DNA of 64,000 bases from assembly GCA_021107945.1 (NCBI GenBank), contig JAIORV010000201.1, positions 30,713 to 94,712 of the forward strand, in the 5' to 3' direction. Positions 8,194-17,940 of this stretch are shown one piece after another. Position 1 is the stretch's first letter. Every line of letters starts with the position of its first letter. The position numbers and the translations under genes were made by a program. Source of the DNA: Vulcanimicrobiota bacterium (GTDB lineage: Bacteria > Vulcanimicrobiota > JAJTBE01). Below the pieces are notes generated by a model. It had not been told where the DNA came from and did not search any database. It saw only the letters and a list, made by a program, of their open reading frames with translations.

Positions 8194-9879
8194 ATGAACA
8201 TAAAGCTTATTGTTTTCAGTCTCATAGGCGGGCTTGCTCTGTTCTTGTTCGGCATGAAAATCTTGAGCACAGGGCTCCAGATGGCATTTGGAAACAAGAT
8301 TAAGACCCTCATGGAGAAACTCACTAACAATAAGCTTGCCGGTGTTGGAATTGGAGCATTGGTTACAGCTATCATTCAAAGCTCCAGCATTACAACGGTA
8401 ACACTTGTGGGACTTATCAACGCCGGGCTTATCACGCTTGCCCAATCCATTCCCATAATTATGGGAGCGAATATAGGAACCACCATAACCGCACAGCTAG
8501 TCGCATTCAAGGTTGGAAAATATTCTCTTCCTATCATTGCCATAGGATTTGTCCTGTATTCTCTTGAGAGATACAGGATCCCGTTTTTAGAAAAGTACCT
8601 GATAAAGAAAGGCAAGGAAGATTCCGACAAGGCCAGGGGAAAGAAAAATACTTTAAAATATGTGGGGCAGATTATCCTGGGTTTTGGTATTCTTTTCCTG
8701 GGCATGACCCTCATGTCATCGGAGTCGAAGCAACTCGTGGGGGATCCCAGGGTGGTAAACTTTATTGCTGAAATGGGAAAAGTCCCCTTGCTTGGAATAA
8801 TTACCGGGGCATTATTCACCGGTATCATACAGAGTAGTTCCGCCACATCGGGATTGGTGATCTCTATGGGCATGGGAGCGAAAAAGCTTATCGACCTGAA
8901 ATCGGCATTTACAATTATCATGGGAGCAAATATCGGTACCTGCATCACGGTCGTTCTGGCGTCAATCGGCTCCACTCTGTCCAGTAAAAGAGCGGCACTC
9001 TCTCATGTGCTCTTTAATGTTGTCGGAGTATTATTATTCCTCCCCTTTATAGGCTTGTTTGTCGGTCTTATTCAAAAGACATCCCCCGATCTGGGAAGAC
9101 AGATTGCAAACGCTCACCTTTGTTTTAAAGTTGTAACCACACTCATACTTCTTCCCCTGTCCGGTGTTTTACTATTTGTTGTGACGAAACTTATACCGGG
9201 AGAGGAAATCAAGGTCAGAGGCGGAGCCTTATACCTTGACGACCATACCCTTGAGACTCCGGCGATAGCACTTTCGATGGCGAAAAAAGAGACAGTGAGA
9301 ATGGCAAGAATCACTCTCACAATGATAGAAGCAAGCAGGATGGCACTTTTTGAGAAAAGCCCGAAGCATATTGAGGTTGTAAAGGGAAAAGAAAAAGTTG
9401 TTGATGAACTGGATGATAAAATAGAGATATTTCTGGAGAAAATTGACAACGAAGCTCTATCTGACCAGCAAAAAACAAATCTGGCAATATTAAAACATAT
9501 TATATCGGACATTGAAAGAATCGCCGACCATGCAAATAATATATGTGAGCTTGCCGAACGTCGAATAAGCGATAAAATCAGGTTTTCCGACGAAGCGTTC
9601 GCTGAGTTGAAGGAAGTATTTGACAAAGCCGATGAATCAGTAGAGCTTTCCATAGCAGCGATAACAAAATATGATGAAAAATCCATCAATAAGATAATGG
9701 AATTAGAAAAAGATGTTGACAAGATGGTCGAACAGATGGAAGAGAATCATTTTGAGCGGTTGACGCAAGAGTTATGCAGTGCCGAGGCAGGTCCCCTCTA
9801 TGTCGATGTTTTGAGGAACCTGGAAAGAATTACCGACCACACTCATAACATTGCATGCGCCAGAAGCTTCGGCTTTTAA
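8194..9879 (+). CDS. Na/Pi cotransporter family protein, copy 2
   Basis: 561 residues with the same layout as the preceding paralogue: QSSS motifs in both membrane repeats and a C-terminal PhoU-like domain ending in the same HTHNIACARSFGF. By eye roughly nine residues in ten match copy 1. The main difference is a shorter, differently charged cytoplasmic loop at about 137-152 (KKGKEDSDKARGKKN here). Conservation of both copies suggests both are expressed, perhaps under different phosphate supply, but no regulatory site is recognised in either leader. Confidence 0.93.
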   Translation: MNIKLIVFSLIGGLALFLFGMKILSTGLQMAFGNKIKTLMEKLTNNKLAGVGIGALVTAIIQSSSITTVTLVGLINAGLITLAQSIPIIMGANIGTTITAQLVAFKVGKYSLPIIAIGFVLYSLERYRIPFLEKYLIKKGKEDSDKARGKKNTLKYVGQIILGFGILFLGMTLMSSESKQLVGDPRVVNFIAEMGKVPLLGIITGALFTGIIQSSSATSGLVISMGMGAKKLIDLKSAFTIIMGANIGTCITVVLASIGSTLSSKRAALSHVLFNVVGVLLFLPFIGLFVGLIQKTSPDLGRQIANAHLCFKVVTTLILLPLSGVLLFVVTKLIPGEEIKVRGGALYLDDHTLETPAIALSMAKKETVRMARITLTMIEASRMALFEKSPKHIEVVKGKEKVVDELDDKIEIFLEKIDNEALSDQQKTNLAILKHIISDIERIADHANNICELAERRISDKIRFSDEAFAELKEVFDKADESVELSIAAITKYDEKSINKIMELEKDVDKMVEQMEENHFERLTQELCSAEAGPLYVDVLRNLERITDHTHNIACARSFGF

Positions 9880-9907
9880 TAATGTTTATATATTTATTCA
9901 AACTCCA

Positions 9908-9963
9908 CTGCAGGAGAGGCTTCCAGTCTCGATTTTCGTGGCAGGATGCCACTCCTACAGGGT
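9908..9963. repeat. class C repeat
   Basis: A block with imperfect inverted ends, GCAGGAGAGGCTTCCAG and GCCACTCCTACAGGG, around a centre CTCGATTTTCGTGG. Related copies lie at 14350-14405 and, inverted, 39584-39644; a fragment is at 47784-47808. It separates two convergent genes and could act as a bidirectional hairpin. Confidence 0.65.
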
Positions 9964-9982
9964 TGGACTAATGTTTACAAAT

Positions 9983-10630
9983 TTACTTCTTCTTCTGCTG
10001 CTTTATGCGCTCCGCCATCCAGTTTAGCGGGATATTTACATTAAAATAAACATCAAATGTCTTTCCCGTTTTTTTGCTTCTTACGCTCATTTTATCGTAA
10101 TCGTTACCGTTTTTCCGGATCAATTTCTGTTTTAGCACACTTAGGCTCAGAGAACCCAATACTGCATACTCTTCCTTAATGGAAATTACCTTATATGCCG
10201 ATGCCGGAGTTTTACCGCTTCCGGATTTCAATATGGAGGCTACAATTCCATTCAGCATATAATTATGAAAGCTGGCGTTCTTTTTATCTTTCAAGCCTCT
10301 ATAAGCGTAAAAGCATATGAGATGGGCATCGGGATTTAAAAAATTCTTTTTCAATAAAGAGTTTGCAAGTGCTATGGATTTCTTATACTGCTTGGCTTTT
10401 AGGGCGGCCATCATTTCGTCCTTCGTTTTCTTCTGAGAGTTATCATATGGATTATAATACGAAGTTCTCGCATAAGCTAACCTGAGCTTTTCGAAATCGA
10501 GTGATTTATCAAATTTCAAAGCTTTTCCAAGAAGTTGTTTGTATGTTTTGTTGTCATATTTTTCTTTAGCCAGACAACTACCACATAAAACCACCATTAA
10601 TAATACAACTATAATATACTTTTTGAACAT
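9983..10630 (-). CDS. secreted DUF4919-like protein
   Basis: 215 residues with GGAGG before the ATG. A Sec signal peptide covers about residues 1-21 (hydrophobic core YIIVVLLMVVLC, likely cut after CLA). The mature part has the pattern of DUF4919-type proteins: an N-terminal RLAYARTSYYNPYD segment, a helical middle (KQYKKSIALANSLLKKNFLNPDAHL) resembling a single TPR, and a C-terminal beta part with FDVYFNVNIPLNW. Function of the family is unknown; it is expected in the periplasm or outside the cell. It stands alone, convergent with the cotransporter pair. Confidence 0.7.
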   Translation of the reverse strand: MFKKYIIVVLLMVVLCGSCLAKEKYDNKTYKQLLGKALKFDKSLDFEKLRLAYARTSYYNPYDNSQKKTKDEMMAALKAKQYKKSIALANSLLKKNFLNPDAHLICFYAYRGLKDKKNASFHNYMLNGIVASILKSGSGKTPASAYKVISIKEEYAVLGSLSLSVLKQKLIRKNGNDYDKMSVRSKKTGKTFDVYFNVNIPLNWMAERIKQQKKK

Positions 10631-11160
10631 AAAATACCTCCAACACCAAAATTATGACACAAATGAATTCTCTAATTCCTATCAATACAACGAAGCCTGG
10701 AAATTATCCTTTATAAAGATTAGATAATATACTCATCACTATTAACCCGGATAATGCTTTTAAATTCAACGCAGAGATCGCGGAGGTCGCAGAGAACTTA
10801 TTATATGGAGGGTTCACTGTTAATTTATCGCATCATTTTTCAGGCATTCTCCGATATAATTTTATATTGGCGAGAAATGGATTCTTTCACCGGTAAAAGG
10901 CTACAATACGGTAATTGTAAGATTCCAAATGCATTATTAGGGTTAATATCGTCTAATATTGCCTGAGCTGAACTTGTTTCAGTATGACAATTGCGTAAGT
11001 CCTGATACAAATCTTTTTCTAATAAAAATCTCTTCTTCAAACCCCATCTTCAAAAAACTTTATACTGCTTATAAATAAGGAACATACCTTATTTTATAAA
11101 GGAATGTTCCATTATCTGTTTTAGCTATCTGTTTTAGCCTGAGGCAAATGCTCCCGGCTT
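10631..11160. other. gap between leuS and the DUF4919-like gene, with repeats
   Basis: No gene supported. It contains a class A block (CGCAGAGATCGCGGAGGTCG at about 10772), a class G palindrome (CTGAACTTGTTTCAG at about 10967-10982) and the end of a class E element (AATTGCGTAAGTCCTG, about 10989-11004). A minus-strand ORF at 10840-11040 is made of these repeats and is not called. Confidence 0.6.
11079..11110 (-). terminator. hairpin downstream of leuS
   Basis: A near-perfect inverted repeat: GGAACATACCTTAT, a short T-rich loop, and ATAAAGGAATGTTCC. It lies about 50 bp past the leuS stop in the direction of leuS transcription, so it may end that transcript. The following tract (TTATTTAT) is only partly T-rich, so it may instead be another repeat hairpin. 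Confidence 0.35.
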
Positions 11161-13602
11161 TTAATTCGCTACAATATTCAATATTTTACCGGGTATATAT
11201 ATTATTTTCCTGATGGTTTTCCCTTTTATTGCCGACATTACCTTTTCCGATTCATTCGCTGTTTTCTCTACGAATTTCTGATTGCTCTCGACAGGAACCG
11301 TGAGTCTGTCCCTCAACTTTCCGTTTACCTGAACAACAATCAGCATTGTGTCCTCCTTGACAAAGTCGGAATTGAACTCGGGCCACTTCTCGTTGAAAAT
11401 GCTGTCAATATTGCCCAGATGATGCCATAATTCCTCGGCAAGATGGGGAGTCACCGGCGACATTAATCTCAGGTATTCCTCGACGGATTCCTTATAGAAG
11501 CGGCCGGGATGTTTCCTGTTGAAATCCTGCAGATTGTTAAAACACTCCATCAGGCTTGATATTACTGTATTTAAATGGAATCTCTCGATATCTTCCGTAA
11601 CTTTCTGGATGGTTGTGTGAATATAACGCCTGACCTCCCTGGACATCTCCCTTCCCTCCAGGAATTTAGTGTCCATCACAAAATTGAACACACGTCTTAA
11701 CCAACGATAGACACCCTCGATGCCGGAGTCGTCCCATTCGGAATCCTGCTCCGGCGGACCGATGAACAGCTCATATGCTCTTAAAGAGTCGGTTCCATAT
11801 CTCTCCACCAGACCATCGGGATTGACGATATTTCCTTTGCTCTTGGACATTTTCTCTAATCTGCCGGAAGTCTCACTCCTGCGACATATCATTCCCTGGT
11901 TGAAGAGCCTGACGAATGGCTCCTGGAAATCTACATAACCGGCATCACACAGCACCATTGTTATAAACCTTGAATAGAGCAAATGTAATATGGCGTGCTC
12001 TACACCGCCCACGTACAAGTCAACGGGAAGCCATATCTTGACTTTTTCCTCATCAAACGGTACCGCGTCCTCGTGTGGTGATACATATCGCAAGAAATAC
12101 CACGACGAGCATACCCACTGTGATATTGTGTCCGTCTCTCTCTTTGCATCGCAACCGCAGTTGGGACATTTAACTTTAACAAATTCAGGGATTGCCGCCA
12201 GGGGTGATTCACCCGTTCCTGTCGGCTCATAATTTTCAATATACGGTAGTAAAACAGGCAGGTCACTCTCGGGGACGGGAACTATCCCACAATTGCTGCA
12301 ATAAATCATGGGAATCGGTGCTCCCCAGTATCTCTGGCGGGAAATGAGCCAATCTCTGAGCTTGTAGTTCACCTGTCTCCTTGTCAGATTTTTCTCTGCC
12401 AGCCAATCAACAACTTGCTCGAACCCACCTCTTGACGACAGTCCGTCGAAGTCGCCCGAATTCATCATTGTACCTTCGCCCGTATATGCCGATTCGAGAT
12501 TATTATTCCCATCAGGAGGCAGGATTACCTGACGAATGAGCAGGTCGAATTTTTTTGCAAACTCCCAATCCCTCTCGTCATGCGCCGGCACAGACATGAT
12601 CGCCCCCGTGCCGTATGACATGAGGACATAATCTGATATCCATATAGGAACTTCCTCATTATTCACCGGGTTTACGGCATACGCTCCGGTAAATACACCG
12701 GTCTTCTCCTTGTCCTCGCTCAACCTGTCCAACTCGGTTATTGATTGTACTTTTCGAACATACTCATCAACCTGTTCCCTGCATTCATCGGTTGTTAATG
12801 TTTTTACCAGAGGATGCTCCGGGGCAAGAACCATATAAGTAGCACCGAATAAAGTGTCGGGGCGGGTAGTAAATATGGGTAATTCCTCATCACACTCCTT
12901 TACCTTGAAGATAACCTCCGCTCCGTAGGATTTGCCTATCCAATTTGCCTGCATGGTCAGCACACGCGAAGGCCATTCCAGGTCTTCAAGGTTTCTCAGC
13001 AATCTGTCGGCATAATCGGTTATCTTGAAAAACCACTGGTTCAGGTTTTTTTTGGTTATCTCCGTTCCACATCTCTCACATTTGCCCTGAATGACTTCCT
13101 CGTCCGCCAGTCCTGTACGACACGAGGGACACCAGTTTATGGGAGCTTCGTGCTTGTATGCAAGTCCTCTCTCGTACAATTTCAGAAAAAGCCATTGTGT
13201 CCATTTATAATAGCTGGGTGAAGATGAGTTGATCTCCCTGCTCCAGTCATACATCGTGCCCATTTCGACTAACTGGCGATTCATATTCTTTATATTCATC
13301 ATCGTGCCTTCGGCGGGATGAACTTTCTTTTTTATGGCGGCGTTTTCCGCAGGAAGTCCGAATGCATCCCATCCTATGGGATGTAAAACCTCATATCCCT
13401 TCATTTTCATATGGCGACACCAGACATCGCTAAGGACATAACCCCTCCAGTGTCCCACGTGAAGTCCCTCGCCGCTGGGATATGGGAACATGTCCAGGCA
13501 GTAATGCCGGGGCTTGGGTGTGTCATCATTTGTCCTGTGCATATCTGTCTCTTCCCAGATTCTGCGCCATTTTTTCTCGATTTCGATGTGCTCGTAATGC
13601 AT
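11161..13602 (-). CDS. leuS: leucyl-tRNA synthetase
   Basis: 813 residues, a normal length for bacterial LeuRS. Class Ia signatures: the HIGH-type motif HVGH at about 48-51 within PYPSGEGLHVGHWRGY, and KMSKS at about 584-588. The CP1 editing domain is recognisable from TTRPDTLFGATYMVLAPEHP. Two zinc-knuckle-like groups are present (CPSCRTG...CERCG and CSNCG...CPNCGC). It charges tRNA-Leu and edits mischarged norvaline or isoleucine. AGGAGG precedes the ATG. Its 5' side has no T-box-like structure that I can see; instead it faces about 1 kb of repeat-rich noncoding DNA. Confidence 0.97.
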   Translation of the reverse strand: MHYEHIEIEKKWRRIWEETDMHRTNDDTPKPRHYCLDMFPYPSGEGLHVGHWRGYVLSDVWCRHMKMKGYEVLHPIGWDAFGLPAENAAIKKKVHPAEGTMMNIKNMNRQLVEMGTMYDWSREINSSSPSYYKWTQWLFLKLYERGLAYKHEAPINWCPSCRTGLADEEVIQGKCERCGTEITKKNLNQWFFKITDYADRLLRNLEDLEWPSRVLTMQANWIGKSYGAEVIFKVKECDEELPIFTTRPDTLFGATYMVLAPEHPLVKTLTTDECREQVDEYVRKVQSITELDRLSEDKEKTGVFTGAYAVNPVNNEEVPIWISDYVLMSYGTGAIMSVPAHDERDWEFAKKFDLLIRQVILPPDGNNNLESAYTGEGTMMNSGDFDGLSSRGGFEQVVDWLAEKNLTRRQVNYKLRDWLISRQRYWGAPIPMIYCSNCGIVPVPESDLPVLLPYIENYEPTGTGESPLAAIPEFVKVKCPNCGCDAKRETDTISQWVCSSWYFLRYVSPHEDAVPFDEEKVKIWLPVDLYVGGVEHAILHLLYSRFITMVLCDAGYVDFQEPFVRLFNQGMICRRSETSGRLEKMSKSKGNIVNPDGLVERYGTDSLRAYELFIGPPEQDSEWDDSGIEGVYRWLRRVFNFVMDTKFLEGREMSREVRRYIHTTIQKVTEDIERFHLNTVISSLMECFNNLQDFNRKHPGRFYKESVEEYLRLMSPVTPHLAEELWHHLGNIDSIFNEKWPEFNSDFVKEDTMLIVVQVNGKLRDRLTVPVESNQKFVEKTANESEKVMSAIKGKTIRKIIYIPGKILNIVAN

Positions 13603-13980
13603 AAGGGCCTCCTATTTGTAGATGTTGGAATATGGAAAATGGAGAATGGATCTGTAATCCGCTATTCATTATTGATATTCACCGCAAATCCTCTGTGATC
13701 CCGGCGAACCCTGAAACAAGTTCCCTGAAATTAATTCAGGGCAGGTTGGGCAGGCTTCTGCGGTGGCAATACGCTTCTTCCACATCCTTATGTTGTTAGA
13801 TAGATACCAGCTTTGGAAAATTCCTCCTGCAAGCGATATTTCATGAAGTATTGTCCAAACTTACCACCCCAATCCCTCCCGCAAGCGGCGGAGGTAATTT
13901 CCTCCCTCTTTGAGAAGGGATGAAGGGGGGAGGCAAAAAGACAATATTCTCTGTAAAAGGCTTATAATAATTTATTAATT
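13603..13980. other. repeat-rich noncoding leader region of leuS
   Basis: No ORF supported. It holds a class F tract (GGAATATGGAAAATGGAG), a class A block (TTCACCGCAAATCCTCTGTG), a class G palindrome (CCTGAAACAAGTTCCC) with CCTGAAATTAATTCAGG next to it, and a block with CCCTCCCGCAAGCGGCGGAGG followed by TCCCTCTTTGAGAAGGGATG. The leuS promoter must lie within or beyond these but I cannot place it. Confidence 0.55.
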
Positions 13981-14268
13981 GTACTTACGCATACCCAGGA
14001 AAAAAAGCTAATGAAACTGTCATCCTGAGCGGAATACGATTTTTACCTTTCCTGAATGAACCTTGGCAAGAACGGGTTTTACTTACCTCCGATGTCTTCC
14101 ACAGCGAAGGATCTCTACCCACGACAAATTATCTCCTACAGGCAATTATTCAAGAGATTCTTCGCTATGTAAATCTCCGTAGATCAAGGAAATACCGTCT
14201 TTGAGAAAGTCATCGGATTAAAGCAAGCCTTTCGTGATCCGCTCAGAATTACAATTGCGTAAGTCCTG
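13981..14268. mobile_element. class E MITE-like element
   Basis: Ends are ACTTACGCAT on the left and ATTGCGTAAGT on the right (inverted). Just inside lie TGTCATCCTGAGCGGAA and CGCTCAGAATTACA, again inverted. Internal landmarks are CAGCGAAGGATCTCT and GATTCTTCGCTATGT. It has no coding capacity. Related copies in the window are at 30135, 39684, 45516, 47816 and 63847. Confidence 0.75.
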
Positions 14269-14349
14269 CAATAACTACAAGGGCATTCATCCTTCATCGA
14301 TATTTCCCCTCAATACATGATTGAAAAAAAGTATTTATTCAGACCCCTG

Positions 14350-14405
14350 CCTGCAGGAAGACTGTCTGTCTCGATTTTCGTGGCAAGATACCACTCCTGC
14401 AAGGA
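14350..14405. repeat. class C repeat
   Basis: CTGCAGGAAGACTGTCTG then CTCGATTTTCGTGGCAAG and CCACTCCTGCAAGG, matching the block at 9908-9963. The rest of the gap to 14608 is AT-rich and shows no feature. Confidence 0.6.
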
Positions 14406-14608
14406 AGGACTGGATAATTATTGATAAACGTAAAAAATAAAAGCTATTGCTTTACAATTAACTGATTATATAATTTTTTATTAAAATTTGCAAGAAAATA
14501 TATACTTTGTTAACAATGAGAGATTTATTCACGAAATACAAAGATCAGATCCTATAAGGAACCTTCTGCCGAGGTCCAAAAGAAACAGGCGGGATATATC
14601 AAATTAGC

Positions 14609-16129
14609 TTATAATTCACCCGGTTCATATGAGTTACGTTTTTTATAGAACTCCGAGAGGTCATTAAAAAGCTTTTTCCTTGATGGCATATGCACATACA
14701 TCATATGCCCGGCCTCGTAACAATCATATGTAACGTTTTCCTTGAGCCTGGGGTCGAGCCCCATGTGTGCGATTGTGTATTTATGCAGGAAGTATGAAGT
14801 GCACAGGTCAAAATAGCCACAGGCGAAGAATACATTAAGATACCTGTTATAATTCATAGCTTCAACAAGCTTTTCAGTGACGCTAACATACCCCATGCCG
14901 CCATCTATTCCTGAAGCCCAGTCCCAGTTCTTGCTTACATCCCTTGAAAGGGGCTTATATGGCAAATCGTTTTCATATTTCAATTCATTTCTGAGGAAGT
15001 CGTGCAAACAACCTATGCAAGAGCCATATATGTTGAACAAACTGGGGTCTGTTTTCAACTTGTCTGACATCGGGTCGATATCCGGAGCTTTCAGTCTGCT
15101 GTCATAAAGTCCAACTACCTCTTTTGTATCTTTGAGAATTTGCTTCATAAACCTGTGAGGTTTTACCCTCAGATTACTGTCGTCAATATATTCCTTTGAT
15201 AGTCCTGTATATTGTGACATCTGTCCGATGATCCTGTCTCTTTCCTCATCGGACAACAGGTCTCCCTTAATAAGAGCTTGTGAATATTCACTCAGAGCCC
15301 AGTCTTCGACGACTTCAAGGGTTTTTTTAAGGTCAGCTCTGAGTTCTTCGGGGAGTTTTTTATGGTACCATGCAGTTGCCGTATATGCAGGCAGGAAAAG
15401 GAGATATGGCAGATCATTTCCCGGGCTGAAATCGAAATAGAGATAATCCAGAGCTGATGAGATAAAGACAACGCCGTTAAAATCCATGGCATATTTTTCC
15501 TGGAGGGTCGCTATAAGTCCGGCGGCTCGATATGTGCCATAGCTCTCGCCGGCGATAAACTTTGGAGATAGCCAGCGATTATTGCGGGAAATATAGATCC
15601 TTATGAACTCGCCTACCCATTTTATATCCTCCTCAACCCCATAGAACTGCCCGGAATCCTCATCTTCACCGGGAGAGCTGTATCCTGTCCCGATGGGATC
15701 CACAAATACAAGATCCGTGAATTCGAGCCAGGAATATTCATTATTGACAAACTCGTATGGGGGTGGACAGACTTTTCCTTCCTCCGTGAACTTAACTCTT
15801 TTTGGACCCATCGCCCCGAAATGCACCCATGCGGACGCCGCTCCGGGACCACCGTTAAACGCAAATGTTACGGCTCTTTTTGTTCTGTCTTTCAATCCTT
15901 CTTTTTCGTAACTGATATAGAACACCCGGGTTTTTATTTTCTGTTTTTCGTCTTTTATTTTCAGGTACCCGGCCGTTGCCTTATACCTGAGAGGCTTTCC
16001 GTTTATTTGCGCTACATGGTGTGTTATGGATTCTTTATCGCCGGGAAATTCTTTTTTCTTTTCTCTTTCACTTTCCAACTCAAGTTTCAGTTCTTTTTGG
16101 GCAAGAAGTTGTAATAAATCTCTTTTCAT
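14609..16129 (-). CDS. S10-family serine carboxypeptidase-like protein
   Basis: 506 residues, start supported by AAGGTGATAATTC before the ATG. The alpha/beta-hydrolase fold of family S10 is clear: the oxyanion segment NGGPGAASAWVHFG at about 92-104, the nucleophile in AGESYGTYRA (Ser about 196), the acid in ACGYFDLCTS (Asp about 441), and the histidine in YEAGHMMYVH (about 475). Such enzymes remove C-terminal residues from peptides at acid pH. I see no signal peptide; the N-terminus is charged, so it may be cytoplasmic or exported another way. It stands alone between repeat-filled gaps. Confidence 0.9.
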   Translation of the reverse strand: MKRDLLQLLAQKELKLELESEREKKKEFPGDKESITHHVAQINGKPLRYKATAGYLKIKDEKQKIKTRVFYISYEKEGLKDRTKRAVTFAFNGGPGAASAWVHFGAMGPKRVKFTEEGKVCPPPYEFVNNEYSWLEFTDLVFVDPIGTGYSSPGEDEDSGQFYGVEEDIKWVGEFIRIYISRNNRWLSPKFIAGESYGTYRAAGLIATLQEKYAMDFNGVVFISSALDYLYFDFSPGNDLPYLLFLPAYTATAWYHKKLPEELRADLKKTLEVVEDWALSEYSQALIKGDLLSDEERDRIIGQMSQYTGLSKEYIDDSNLRVKPHRFMKQILKDTKEVVGLYDSRLKAPDIDPMSDKLKTDPSLFNIYGSCIGCLHDFLRNELKYENDLPYKPLSRDVSKNWDWASGIDGGMGYVSVTEKLVEAMNYNRYLNVFFACGYFDLCTSYFLHKYTIAHMGLDPRLKENVTYDCYEAGHMMYVHMPSRKKLFNDLSEFYKKRNSYEPGEL

Positions 16130-16366
16130 GAATTATCACCTTTCATACGAAAAATAGTAACCCGACCTCCGACTTGCCGGGAGGCGGGAAACGGGAAATA
16201 ACAGGGATTTTGAGATTTTTCGATACCCTCGCCTCTAACCTCTTACCTCCGGCGTCCGTTTTCTGTTAATCGGGACGGGGACGTCCCTCCTACAGTTCCA
16301 ACATCCGGTGTCCGTTTTCCGCCTTCGACATCCGGCCTCCGTTATCCGTTATCCGTTATCCGACCT
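16130..16366. repeat. class F/B repeat gap with heptamer arrays
   Basis: Starts with CCTCCGACTTGCCGGGAGG and GGGAAACGGGAAATAAC. A class B block lies at 16269-16294 (inverted, ATCGGGACGGGGACGTCCC then TCCTACA). At about 16338-16365 TTATCCG is repeated three times with seven-base periodicity. No gene here. Confidence 0.65.
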
Positions 16367-17728
16367 CTATCTCAGATATGTGTTAAAGAAATTGACTGAC
16401 TTGTTGAAGATATCCTCCCAACCTGACGCTGAATAGCTGTGTCCTTCTCCGGGGACGATATAAATTTGGGCAGGTTGTCCACTGACGAGAAGATCGTCGT
16501 ACATTTTCTGAGTATCCGCAGGTGAGGCCAATGTGTCATTTTCACCGGTTATGAAATAAACGGGATTGGGCATATCCGTTTTAAGATCGACATTATTTTC
16601 TGGTGCAAGGAGACCATTCAACTCCACAACTGCGGAGGCTTTCTTGGTTTTTGCCGCAATTTCCAATGACATCGCTCCGCCCCAGGAATGTCCTGTGACG
16701 CCGACCTTGTTAGTACATTCCGACTGTGCTTTCATGGTGTCGATTATATCGCCTGAAACAGTCGTGCTTACAGGCTCGCCTGTTACCACGTAAAATCCCT
16801 TGCCGGCGAGGTCGTTGGCGCTCAATCCGTTAAGGACAAACACACCGGGGAATGCGCCCGCCGCATCTGGTCTGTAAACCGTAAGCGTATATGTCTGACC
16901 TCCGCTTTGCACGGAGAGAGTTCCCTGTACGGTTGCATAATTGCCTGTGGGAGCGGGGGTAGGTGTTATTGTCGGGCTGGATGTTGGCGATGTTGTTGGT
17001 GATGTAGTTGGCGATGTGGTGGGAGAAGTTGTAGGTGATGTTGTAGGCGATGTTGTGGGTGTTGTTGTGGGAGATGTAGTTGGGGTAAGGTTGAAAATCT
17101 GGAGAAATGTCTCCCCCGTAGTTACCGTAACGGAAGTAGAGTCATCGTTATAACCCGATTTTGTTACGCTGATAGTATGGGTTCCTTCTTCGACATATGG
17201 GATTGTATATTTGCCCGACGAGTTGGTTGATGTACTCAGGGTAAGATTCCAATTATCCACCTTAATCGAAACCTTGGCTCCCAACAACGGGGCGTCTGTG
17301 CTGGCGTTATAGACATATCCTTTAACGCCTCCCACCGGTTCGACATTCATATTTGCCGTGACACTGGAATTGGTCTCGACAATAACCTGTGTTGAAACGG
17401 CATAGTCATCTTTTACCGCCGTGATAATTTGCTGACCTGTGGGGACACCTGTCAGAGTGTAGCTTCCGCTGGAGTCTGTTGATGTTGATTTACCGGCATC
17501 TTTGCCCTTGTTAAGATCCCACGCCACAGTGGCATCTTCCAGGGGACTTCCGTTCTGATCATATACGACTCCTGTCACCGTCCCGCTTTCTGTGGGAGTG
17601 CCGGTGGGCATGATGACTCCATCGCCTCTGCCTCCGCCACTACATCCTGCATAGACAACGAATGAAAGAGCTATTAAACCTGTAGCAATTAAAAATATTG
17701 CTATCCTGAGATTATTATTTTTTTTCAT
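16367..17728 (-). CDS. secreted alpha/beta hydrolase with two carboxypeptidase-regulatory-like domains
   Basis: AAGGAGG precedes the ATG at 17728 (a longer ORF to 17779 lacks one). About 453 residues: an N-terminal hydrophobic signal ending YAGCSGGG, so probably a lipoprotein although Tyr at -3 is unusual; two Ig-like CarboxypepD_reg repeats (VTGVVYDQNGSPLEDATVAW and KGYVYNASTDAPLLGAKVSI); a linker with about eight TTSP units (about 215-262); then a dienelactone/PET-hydrolase-like catalytic domain. Catalytic residues are Ser in GHSWGGAM, Asp in TGENDTLASP and His in PGEGHSYSA. Likely an extracellular esterase or lipase; substrate unknown. The TTSP codons form a short DNA tandem repeat. Confidence 0.85.
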   Translation of the reverse strand: MKKNNNLRIAIFLIATGLIALSFVVYAGCSGGGRGDGVIMPTGTPTESGTVTGVVYDQNGSPLEDATVAWDLNKGKDAGKSTSTDSSGSYTLTGVPTGQQIITAVKDDYAVSTQVIVETNSSVTANMNVEPVGGVKGYVYNASTDAPLLGAKVSIKVDNWNLTLSTSTNSSGKYTIPYVEEGTHTISVTKSGYNDDSTSVTVTTGETFLQIFNLTPTTSPTTTPTTSPTTSPTTSPTTSPTTSPTTSPTSSPTITPTPAPTGNYATVQGTLSVQSGGQTYTLTVYRPDAAGAFPGVFVLNGLSANDLAGKGFYVVTGEPVSTTVSGDIIDTMKAQSECTNKVGVTGHSWGGAMSLEIAAKTKKASAVVELNGLLAPENNVDLKTDMPNPVYFITGENDTLASPADTQKMYDDLLVSGQPAQIYIVPGEGHSYSASGWEDIFNKSVNFFNTYLR

Positions 17729-17940
17729 GATAATGGCCTCCTTGATAAAATAGTCAATGAACGAGATAAATTCGCCCATTTATGTACCTATTCAGAATAT
17801 GGCGGTTATTCCATCAGCATTTTCCCGTTGTAATTAATGCTGAATACTTACAAATAGATATTTAATATAGATATTCAATGTTAGAATTTTGAATCCTTTT
17901 GTTTTTATAATCCTACTTTCAAAATGCCTTTTCGACACCC

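Larger units (their letters stand above)
6232..9879. repeat. tandem duplication unit (leader plus cotransporter gene)
   Basis: The two cotransporter genes and their leaders are homologous. TTGCAGGGAATAATTATG near 6253 matches TTGCAGGGAATAATAATG near 8096, and TTCCAGCAAAATCGACAAG precedes both starts. The repeat unit is about 1.83 kb and includes roughly 110-120 bp of noncoding DNA before each ATG, so each copy probably retained its own promoter. Confidence 0.8.

Noticed and set aside
10840..11040. 66-codon minus-strand ORF
   Set aside because: It is composed of class E and class G repeat sequence.
13603..13980. T-box riboswitch for leuS
   Set aside because: I see no T-box core (TGGNACCGCG) or specifier stem in the leader; only repeats.
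16941..17153. Valine/glycine/aspartate repeat ORF
   Set aside because: Antisense reading of the TTSP linker of the secreted hydrolase.
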